Source: Mycobacterium paraffinicum
GTDB taxonomy: Bacteria; Actinomycetota; Actinomycetes; Mycobacteriales; Mycobacteriaceae
Reading direction: 5' to 3'
Assembly: GCF_001907675.1 (NCBI RefSeq)
Contig: NZ_MPNT01000003.1
Location: 247,323 to 311,322 of the forward strand
Length of the DNA stretch: 64,000 bases
Part shown: in pieces, positions 57,844 through 64,000 of the stretch
Layout of the letters: every line of letters starts with the position of its first letter
Position numbering within the stretch: the stretch's first letter is position 1
Position numbers and translations under genes: made by a program
The notes under the pieces: model-generated
The model's database searches: none
The model's input: only the letters and a program-made list of their open reading frames with translations
Told to the model about the DNA's origin: nothing

Positions 57844-58805
57844 GGCTCGAGCCCTTCCGCGACGTCGACGGGGCCGACCGCATCGTCGTCCTGCGCGCCC
57901 TGGGGCTCGGTGACCTGCTCACCGCGGTGCCCGCGCTGCGCGGGCTGCGCCGGCGGTACCCGAGGGCTCGCGTCATGCTGGCCGCCCCCGACCGCTACCG
58001 CGAACTGGCCATGCTCACCGGCGCGATCGACGAACTCCTGCCCACCACCTGCCTGGGCGACGTGCAGCCGTTGCCGGATCCACCCGCGCTGGGCATCAAC
58101 CTGCACGGCTGCGGGCCGGAAAGCATCGACCACCTGCTGGCCTGGGCGCCGCGTGCGGTGCTCACCCACTGCCACCAACGCCATCCCGCCCTCCACGGAC
58201 CGCCATGGCAGTCGGACGTGCACGAGGTAGACCGCTGGTGCTCCCTGCTCGAGTGGGCCGGAATCCCTTGCGATGCCGCCGATGGGCTGATACCGCGGCC
58301 CGAGGGGGTTCCGTTCGAACAGACCGGCGCGGTCGTGATCCATCCCGGCGCGTCCGCGCCGGCGCGGCAATGGCCCATGGACCGCTTCGCCGCGGTCGCC
58401 GCTGCGCTCAGCGACGACGGCTACGACGTGATCATCACCGGGTCCGCAGCCGAATTCGATCTCGCGCACCAGGTTGCCCAGACGGCCGGCCTGCCCCGCA
58501 CGGCGGTGGTGTCCGGGCTGCTCGACCTTCCCGCGTTGACGGCCTTGGTGTCCGACAGCCGGTTGATGATCTGCGGCGACACCGGGCTCGCGCACCTGGC
58601 CGCCGCGACGGGCACCGCGTCGGTGGTGCTGTTCGGCCCCACCGCTCCCGCGCGGTGGGGCCCGCGCGGCCCGGCTCCGCACGTCGCGCTGTGGGCCGGC
58701 GGCGTCGGCGATCCGCACGCCGCCGCGCCCCACGAGGGCCTGCTGTTGATCACGGTCGGCCAGGTACTGTCCGCCAGCCGCCAAATATTGAGGGAGACCG
58801 CGTGA
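57834..58805 (+). CDS. Second family 9 glycosyltransferase, heptosyltransferase-like
   Basis: A 323-residue GT9 protein with VLRALGLGDLLTAVPALRGL at about 19-38, VVIHPGASAPARQWP in the middle, and CGDTGLAHLAAATGTASVVL then FGPTAPARWGP at the donor site. It is the second heptosyltransferase-like gene in the operon, so more than one heptose, or heptose on two acceptors, is likely. GTG 57834 or TTG 57840 may be the start; both overlap the SDR stop. Confidence 0.87.
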   Translation: MALRLEPFRDVDGADRIVVLRALGLGDLLTAVPALRGLRRRYPRARVMLAAPDRYRELAMLTGAIDELLPTTCLGDVQPLPDPPALGINLHGCGPESIDHLLAWAPRAVLTHCHQRHPALHGPPWQSDVHEVDRWCSLLEWAGIPCDAADGLIPRPEGVPFEQTGAVVIHPGASAPARQWPMDRFAAVAAALSDDGYDVIITGSAAEFDLAHQVAQTAGLPRTAVVSGLLDLPALTALVSDSRLMICGDTGLAHLAAATGTASVVLFGPTAPARWGPRGPAPHVALWAGGVGDPHAAAPHEGLLLITVGQVLSASRQILRETA

Positions 58806-60103
58806 GCCAACCGCTCGTCGGCGTGGTGGGTGTGGGCTATGTCGGCCTGACCACCGCCGTCTGCGTCGCCGATCGCGGGCGCCACACCGTCGCCGTGGAC
58901 ATCGACCCCGCGCGCGTGCGCAAACTGTCGGTGGGCATCGCGGTCATCGACGAACCCGAGTTGCCGGACCTGTTGCGTGCCGGGCTGGCCCGCGGCCTGC
59001 TGACGTTCAGCGACGACTTGGGCGCGCTCGCCGACCGCGACGTCGTGTTCGTCTGCGTCCCCACCCCCAGCGCCGACGGGGGCCGGGCGGACCTGGGCGC
59101 GGTGGAATCGGTGATCGACGCGCTCGGCAGCGTCCTGCGGCCCGGCGCCGTGGTGGCGCTCAAATCGACCGTGCCGGTCGGAACCACGTCCGCGATGGCG
59201 GAGTACCTGCGGCACAAGGACATTCACGCCGTCTCCGTCCCCGAATTCCTCCGGGAGGGCCGGGCCGTCCACGACTTCCGCCACCCCGACCGGCTGGTCA
59301 TCGGCGCCCTCGACGAAACGGCGGCATGGCTGGTGCAGCAGTCCTACGGGCTCGGCCCCGAGCATGTGCTGCGGATGAGCCCGGAGAGCGCCGAGCTGGC
59401 CAAGTACGCCAGCAACGCCTTCCTCGCGGTCAAGCTGTCGTACACGAATTCGCTGGCGGCGCTGTGCGCGCGGGTCGGTGCGGACATCGACGACGTGACC
59501 GGCTGCATGGGGGCCGACCACCGGATCGGGCCGGAGTTCCTGCGGCCCGGCCCGGGCTGGGGCGGCTCCTGCCTGCCGAAGGACACCGCGGCGCTGCTGC
59601 ACACCGCGCGTCGGCACGGCGTGTCATTCGCCGAGGTCGAAGCGGCTCGGCTAACCAATACCGCTCAGACGCAGCGAATCGCCGCGGCCCTGCGGCAGAC
59701 CGTGGGCCGGCCGCTCGCGGGTTGCCGGATCACCGCCTTCGGCTTGACCTTCAAGGCCGCCACCAGCGACACCCGCGACTCCCGCGCGCTGGCGGCATGC
59801 CTGGAATTGTCGACGGCCGGCGCGCAGGTCATGGGTTACGACCCGCAATTGCCCCACATCGACCAGGCCGTCCTGCAGGGCAGCCGGGTGACCGCCGTCA
59901 ACGACCCGTACCTCGCGGCCAAGGCGGCCGACGCGATCGTAGTGCTGACCGAGTGGCCGCAGTTCCGCGACCTCGACTGGGGCGTCATCGCGCGCGATGC
60001 GCCGCAGGCGGCGGTGCTGGACACCAGGAACGCGCTCGATCCGGCCATCGTGGAGAACGCGGGCCTGAGCTACGTCGGAAACGGTGCACCGCACGGCTTT
60101 TAG
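58802..60103 (+). CDS. UDP-glucose 6-dehydrogenase family protein
   Basis: A 433-residue nucleotide-sugar dehydrogenase, last gene of the operon. The NAD loop is VGVVGVGYVGLTTAVCVAD, VSVPEFLREG is the substrate loop, the catalytic Cys257 is in GPGWGGSCLPKD, and the C-terminal domain begins FGLTFKAATSDTRDS. It oxidises UDP-glucose to UDP-glucuronate, which the first gene product could decarboxylate. It lacks a tyrosine-kinase-linked tail. GTG 58802 overlaps the upstream stop in a GTGA. The following 185 bases contain no gene. Confidence 0.9.
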   Translation: MSQPLVGVVGVGYVGLTTAVCVADRGRHTVAVDIDPARVRKLSVGIAVIDEPELPDLLRAGLARGLLTFSDDLGALADRDVVFVCVPTPSADGGRADLGAVESVIDALGSVLRPGAVVALKSTVPVGTTSAMAEYLRHKDIHAVSVPEFLREGRAVHDFRHPDRLVIGALDETAAWLVQQSYGLGPEHVLRMSPESAELAKYASNAFLAVKLSYTNSLAALCARVGADIDDVTGCMGADHRIGPEFLRPGPGWGGSCLPKDTAALLHTARRHGVSFAEVEAARLTNTAQTQRIAAALRQTVGRPLAGCRITAFGLTFKAATSDTRDSRALAACLELSTAGAQVMGYDPQLPHIDQAVLQGSRVTAVNDPYLAAKAADAIVVLTEWPQFRDLDWGVIARDAPQAAVLDTRNALDPAIVENAGLSYVGNGAPHGF

Positions 60104-60288
60104 CTCACGACCGCGTTCACAGGAAACTCGACGAATAACGGCGGCGATGCCGGGTATGCCACGTCCTGTGGGAAGCGGTTCAGGCTGCCCATTTACGCCT
60201 TCGCAGCAAACCGCACGCCGTGGCTTCAGCGCCGGCCGGCGTAGGTCGCGAATCGTCATCGAAAATCGTCTGCCGAGGAGGAACACCA

Positions 60289-62082
60289 ATGGCCAAACAA
60301 GAGGTCTCGGACTACCTGCTGGAGCGCTTGCGGGCCTGGGGTGTCGAGCACGTGTTCGGCTACCCCGGTGACGGCATCAACGGGCTGCTCGGCGCGTGGG
60401 GCCGCGCGGACAACAAGCCGAAATTCATCCAGTCGCGCCACGAGGAGATGAGCGCCTTCGAGGCGGTCGGCTACGCCAAATTCACCGGCCGGGTGGGAGT
60501 CTGCGCGGCCACCTCGGGGCCGGGCGCCATCCACCTGCTCAACGGCCTCTACGACGCCAAGCTCGACCACGTTCCGGTGGTGGCCATCGTCGGGCAGACC
60601 AACCGCACCGCCATGGGCGGCAACTACCAGCAGGAGGTCGACCTGCTGAACTTATTCAAGGACGTCGCCAGCGACTACGTCCAAATGGTCACCGTCCCCG
60701 AACAATTGCCCAACGTGCTCGACCGCGCGATCCGGATCGCCATGACGCAGCGCGCCCCGACGGCGTTGATCATCCCCAGCGACGTGCAGGAGCTGCCGTA
60801 CTCGCCGCCCGAGCACGCATTCAAGATGGTGCCCTCCAGCCTCGGCATCGAATACCCGCAGATCGTCCCCGACGACGCGGCCATCGCGCGGGCGGCCGAG
60901 ATCCTCAACGCGGGCAAGAAGGTCGCCATCCTGGCCGGCACCGGCGCACGCGGGGCGCACCAAGAGCTCAGCGAGGTCGCCGACCTGCTGGGCGCCGGGG
61001 CGGCCAAAGCGCTGTTGGGTAAGGACGTGCTCTCCGACGAATTGCCTTGGGTCACCGGCTCTATCGGCTTGCTCGGCACCCGGCCCAGCTATGAACTGAT
61101 GCGCGACTGCGACACGTTGCTCACCGTGGGCTCCAGCTTCCCCTACACGCAGTTCCTACCCGAATTCGGCCAGGCGCGCGGGGTGCAGATCGACGTCGAC
61201 GGCCGGCTCATCGGGATGCGCTACCCGTACGAGGTGAACTTGGTCGCCGACGCGAAATCCGCGCTGCGCGCGCTGATTCCGCACCTGCGGCGCAAGGAGG
61301 ACCGGTCGTGGCGGGAGACGATCGAGAAGAACGTCGCGCGCTGGTGGGAGACCATGGACAAGGAGGCCCACGTCAGCGCCGACCCGATCAACCCGATGCG
61401 GCTGTATTCCGAGCTGTCCCCCCAGCTGCCTGACGACGCGATCGTGACGGCCGATTCAGGCTCGGCGGCCAACTGGTACGCGCGCAACCTGCGCTTCCGC
61501 GGCCAGATGCGGGGTTCGCTGTCCGGCACGCTGGCCACGATGGGCCCCGGCGTGCCGTACGCGATCGGCGCCAAGTTCGGCAACCCGCGGCGGCCGGTCA
61601 TCGCGTTGGTGGGCGACGGCGCCATGCAGATGAACGGCATGGCCGAGCTGATCACGATCAAGAGGTACTGGCAGGAGTGGGACGACCCGCGATTGGTCAT
61701 CGCGATCCTGCACAACAACGACCTCAACCAGGTCACCTGGGAGATGCGCGCCATGGCAGGTTCGCCGAAATTCCATGAGTCCCAGGCGCTTCCGGACGTC
61801 GACTTCGCGGCCTTCGCGGCCAGCCTGGGCCTGAACGCGATGGCGATCAAGGATCCGGACGAGCTCGCGGACGCCTGGCGTCACGCGCTGTCGGCGGACC
61901 GGCCCACCGTGCTGGACGTGTTCACCGATCCGGACATGCCGCCGATCCCACCGCACGCCACCTGGGAACAGTTCAAATCGGCCGCGGCGGCGGTGCTGTC
62001 CGGTGACGAGGACCGCGCCGGTTTCGTCAAAGTCGGCCTCAAGACCAAGGCGCAGGAATTCATGCCGCACAAAAAAGGATGA
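60289..62082 (+). CDS. Thiamine diphosphate-dependent enzyme, pyruvate oxidase/acetolactate synthase-like
   Basis: A 597-residue ThDP enzyme. The N-terminal Pyr domain has VFGYPGDGINGLLGA and the activating Glu52 in RHEEM; a central Rossmann-like domain follows, and the C-terminal PP domain has ALVGDGAMQMNGMAEL ending in HNND as the metal/ThDP motif. It resembles pyruvate oxidases and dehydrogenases (PoxB type) more than acetolactate synthase, but the substrate is open. No membrane-binding C-terminal helix is obvious. ATG 60289 follows GAGGAGG. A GGGTAT 130 bases upstream lacks a SigF -35. Confidence 0.85.
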   Translation: MAKQEVSDYLLERLRAWGVEHVFGYPGDGINGLLGAWGRADNKPKFIQSRHEEMSAFEAVGYAKFTGRVGVCAATSGPGAIHLLNGLYDAKLDHVPVVAIVGQTNRTAMGGNYQQEVDLLNLFKDVASDYVQMVTVPEQLPNVLDRAIRIAMTQRAPTALIIPSDVQELPYSPPEHAFKMVPSSLGIEYPQIVPDDAAIARAAEILNAGKKVAILAGTGARGAHQELSEVADLLGAGAAKALLGKDVLSDELPWVTGSIGLLGTRPSYELMRDCDTLLTVGSSFPYTQFLPEFGQARGVQIDVDGRLIGMRYPYEVNLVADAKSALRALIPHLRRKEDRSWRETIEKNVARWWETMDKEAHVSADPINPMRLYSELSPQLPDDAIVTADSGSAANWYARNLRFRGQMRGSLSGTLATMGPGVPYAIGAKFGNPRRPVIALVGDGAMQMNGMAELITIKRYWQEWDDPRLVIAILHNNDLNQVTWEMRAMAGSPKFHESQALPDVDFAAFAASLGLNAMAIKDPDELADAWRHALSADRPTVLDVFTDPDMPPIPPHATWEQFKSAAAAVLSGDEDRAGFVKVGLKTKAQEFMPHKKG

Positions 62083-62109
62083 CGGGCCGCCGGCTCAAAG
62101 GTTAGGTCC

Positions 62110-62760
62110 TCAGAGGTTGGAGCCGGCGCCGCGCAGGTCGTCGACGAAGAGCCGGTAGGCCTCCTCACGCCCGTCGCTGCGGTCGCGCAGCACCGCCGAC
62201 GGATGCACGGTCGCCACCACGGTCGGCTCGGGCTCGATGTCGACGACGGAGGCGGGCAGCCGCAATTCCCGCCCGCGCTGGGTGGAGACCCGAAAGTCGG
62301 CCCCCAGCAAGGATTGTGCCGCCGTCGCGCCGAGGCACACGACGACCTGCGGCCGCACCGCCTCGATTTCGGCGATGAGCCACGGCCGGCAGGCCACCAC
62401 CTCGGTGCGGCCCGGCTTCTGGTGGATGCGTCGCTTGCCGCCCTTGCGGGTGAACTTGAAGTGCTTGACCGCGTTCGTCTCGTACGTCAGCGCGGGATCG
62501 ATGCCGGCGTCTTCCAGCGCGCGGGCGAGCAGCCGCCCGGCCGGCCCGACGAACGGCTCACCCGCGCGGTCCTCCTGGTCGCCCGGCTGCTCGCCCACCA
62601 GCATGATCGGCGCGCCCGGATGTCCGCGGCCGAAGACGGTCTGGGTGGCGTCGGCGAAAAGTGGGCAACCGCGGCAACATTCGGCCGCGGACCGAAGCGA
62701 ATCCAACCCGCGTTCCTCGGGCAGATAACGCGTGGCACCCGGTGCCTTGGTCGGGGTCAT
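62110..62760 (-). CDS. udgX: UdgX-type uracil-DNA glycosylase
   Basis: A 216-residue member of the UDG superfamily with an iron-sulfur cluster. The UdgX signature is present: motif A GEQPGDQEDRAGEPFVGPAG at 56-75 and the R-loop KRRIHQKPGRTE around His113, the residue that in M. smegmatis UdgX forms a covalent bond to the uracil-derived abasic site. Cluster Cys candidates are Cys29, Cys32, Cys125 and Cys141. Motif HPSAVLR is near the C-terminus. It starts at ATG 62760. Confidence 0.93.
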   Translation of the reverse strand: MTPTKAPGATRYLPEERGLDSLRSAAECCRGCPLFADATQTVFGRGHPGAPIMLVGEQPGDQEDRAGEPFVGPAGRLLARALEDAGIDPALTYETNAVKHFKFTRKGGKRRIHQKPGRTEVVACRPWLIAEIEAVRPQVVVCLGATAAQSLLGADFRVSTQRGRELRLPASVVDIEPEPTVVATVHPSAVLRDRSDGREEAYRLFVDDLRGAGSNL

Positions 62761-62788
62761 GGCGCTCCCTTACCTACCCGGCGGGGCT

Positions 62789-62823
62789 GGGGCGCCCCCG
62801 CTCACGTCGAGCCGGGGCGCCCC
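62789..62823 (-). terminator. Strong hairpin between the hemerythrin and udgX genes
   Basis: A 15-bp GC-rich stem with one mismatch and a five-base loop (GGGGCGCCCC arms) lies 12 bases beyond the hemerythrin stop on the minus strand. There is no T run, so it may be a weak terminator or an RNA-stabilising structure. Confidence 0.55.
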
Positions 62824-62834
62824 ATCGAGTCGTG

Positions 62835-63395
62835 CTAGCCCTTGCCGACGATGGCGTCGCGGGCCCGGTCGAGCATCGCGGCGAACGGTCCCGCGGCCAG
62901 GTTGGCCGCCGCAGACTCGACTCCGGCGTGCGGCCGGGTCGGCGCGATGGCCTCGGCGAGTTTGGCCGCGCGGCCCATTCGCTCCAGCTCCTCGCCGCTC
63001 AATTCCCGGCCCAGCTTGGAGAACTCCTCGTGCTCCTCGTGCTCGGCGTGCTCGACGACCGCGTCGCGCAGCTGAGTCAACAGGCTGGTGAACTCCGCGC
63101 TGTCCACGTCGAGCTTCTCCAGCTTCTGCAGGACCGTCTTGGCCTCGTGCTCTTCGTGCAGGCGCTCGTCGACCACGGCCGCGCCGTCGGAGAGCTTCCG
63201 CTTGGCGCGCGGGTGCACGATTTCCTCCTCGGCCGTTTCGTGGACGGCCAGCAATCGCCGTAGTTCGACGAAGGCCTTCTCGCGCTCTTTGCCCGTCGCC
63301 GCCAAGGTTTCGGCGAACAACGACTTGATCCGCTGGTGCTGACTGACAAGAAAGTCGACCACATCGGTGGGCGACTGGATGGCGCTGTGAGCCAT
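62835..63395 (-). CDS. Hemerythrin HHE-type protein
   Basis: A 186-residue protein with a hemerythrin-like four-helix domain in the first 140 residues. Iron ligands are in LVSQHQRIKSLF (His), LAVHETAEEEIVHPRA (His, Glu, His), LHEEHEA (His) and VVEHAEHEEHEEF (His, Glu). Such proteins bind oxygen or handle peroxide and nitric oxide stress. The C-terminal 45 residues are an Ala-rich tail. ATG 63395 follows AAAGGA. An exact SigF-type promoter precedes it, which fits the SigF control of hemerythrin genes known in mycobacteria. Confidence 0.88.
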   Translation of the reverse strand: MAHSAIQSPTDVVDFLVSQHQRIKSLFAETLAATGKEREKAFVELRRLLAVHETAEEEIVHPRAKRKLSDGAAVVDERLHEEHEAKTVLQKLEKLDVDSAEFTSLLTQLRDAVVEHAEHEEHEEFSKLGRELSGEELERMGRAAKLAEAIAPTRPHAGVESAAANLAAGPFAAMLDRARDAIVGKG

Positions 63396-63448
63396 GATGT
63401 CCTTTCCCATCTCGTTCCGCGCGCGGGCTGTTGCGCGCTCCTGGTCGG

Positions 63449-63474
63449 CTACCCGACAAAATCGGCGACCAAAC
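63449..63474 (-). promoter_or_regulatory. SigF-type promoter for the hemerythrin gene
   Basis: On the minus strand GTTT-N16-GGGTAG matches the SigF core exactly and ends 53 bases before ATG 63395. Confidence 0.7.
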
Positions 63475-63569
63475 GGCGCGGCCCACCGCGGTCGGCGTTG
63501 CCCAGCCCTGCCCCTGACGCCCTGCTTCGGCTACATTTCGGGCAGGTTGGCCGGTAAGGAGGCGCTGGC

Positions 63570-64000
63570 GTGACCAATCCGCAGGACCCGTATTGGCAGA
63601 ACCCCTACACGTACGACCCGCTCGGTCGCGTTCCGCCCACGCCGCCCCCGGTGGAACCGCCGCCCGTCTTCGCGCCCCCGGCGGCTCTGCCCTACCGGCC
63701 ACCCGTCAACGTGTTGGCGACGCTGTCACTGGTATTCGCGTTCGTGTTCGCGCCCGTCGGGGCGATCCTCGGCCACGCCGGACTCGCGCAGATCCGCCGC
63801 ACCGGCGAGCTCGGCCGGGACCGCGCCCGGGTGGGGCTGGCGCTGTCGTACGCGTTCATGACCCTCGCCGTGGTCGCCGTCGTCGCGTGGGCCACGCTGG
63901 GCGCCGCCCCGCCCACCCAGCCCGCCGAGCCCGCCACGACGCCCAGCGCCGCACCCCCGGCACCCCCGGGTCCGGTCGCCCCGGACACCCTGGCCGCGCA
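63570..64000 (+). CDS. DUF4190 domain membrane protein, truncated by the window edge
   Basis: An open frame from GTG 63570 (ribosome binding site AAGGAGG) runs off the right edge after 143 codons. The N-terminal 45 residues are Pro/Tyr-rich (DPYWQNPYTYDPLGRVPPTP). Two membrane helices follow, with the DUF4190 signature GAILGHAGLAQIRRTGE between them and RARVGLALSYAFMTLAVVA in the second. After it comes a Pro/Ala/Thr-rich extracytoplasmic linker (PAEPATTPSAAPPAPPG), so an outside domain probably follows. Function is unknown. Confidence 0.8.
   Translation, partial: MTNPQDPYWQNPYTYDPLGRVPPTPPPVEPPPVFAPPAALPYRPPVNVLATLSLVFAFVFAPVGAILGHAGLAQIRRTGELGRDRARVGLALSYAFMTLAVVAVVAWATLGAAPPTQPAEPATTPSAAPPAPPGPVAPDTLAA

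Noticed and set aside
60152-60157. GGGTAT before the ThDP enzyme gene, considered as SigF -10
   Set aside because: No GTTT at 14-18 bases upstream and the gene lies about 130 bases further.

Overview
The window is high-GC, densely coded actinobacterial DNA and reads as a chromosomal segment of a mycobacterium. The left half follows a gene order I recognise from Mycobacterium tuberculosis: a lone receiver protein, the full nuoA-nuoN operon, a MoxR/DUF58 set, a TetR regulator divergent from a phosphotransferase-like gene, aofH and hpx. Other mycobacterial markers are a 13E12-repeat protein with an SOS box, UdgX, a type IB topoisomerase and a hemophore-like secreted protein. I cannot name the species.

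Layout. 1-1.2 kb: end of a SnoaL-like gene, a YceI protein and an atypical receiver. 1.4-16.9 kb: a complete 14-subunit complex I operon, mostly with 4-bp start/stop overlaps. 16.9-21.1 kb: a five-gene MoxR/DUF58/DUF4129 operon on the minus strand. 21.2-31.4 kb: 13E12 element, methyltransferase, SDR/TetR pair, phosphotransferase-like gene, two flavin amine oxidases, an alpha/beta hydrolase and a STAS protein. 31.7-39.7 kb: AraC regulator, a degenerate glycosyltransferase, and a signalling block of two CheB-like proteins, a CheR-PAS protein and a STAS-HATPase protein, then a small SAP/Rho-N-like protein and a nucleotidyltransferase. 39.8-46.6 kb: remnant of a glycosyltransferase, acyl-CoA dehydrogenase-like and PIG-L genes, a phosphodiesterase-like gene, a CsbD-like protein, an NAD(P)-binding protein, a second STAS protein, a hemophore-like protein and topoisomerase IB. 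46.8-60.1 kb: a surface-glycan cluster. 60.3-64 kb: a ThDP enzyme, UdgX, a hemerythrin-like protein and the start of a DUF4190 protein.

The most interesting part is the glycan cluster. It encodes a heptose-7-phosphate isomerase (GmhA), a kinase/adenylyltransferase (HldE), a fused glycosyltransferase-GmhB phosphatase, two family-9 heptosyltransferase-like proteins, UDP-glucose dehydrogenase, a UDP-xylose-synthase-like epimerase, a NodU-type carbamoyltransferase and further glycosyltransferases. Three promoters of the form GTTT-N15-GGGTA(T/G), matching the mycobacterial SigF consensus, sit 9-11 bases ahead of the three transcription units of this cluster; two of them are back to back. The same motif precedes the degenerate glycosyltransferase, the NAD(P)-binding gene and the hemerythrin gene, with weaker forms before other genes. 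With the STAS/HATPase partner-switch proteins, this suggests a SigF-type stress regulon island that builds a carbamoylated, heptose-containing glycan. That link is inference from motif matches.
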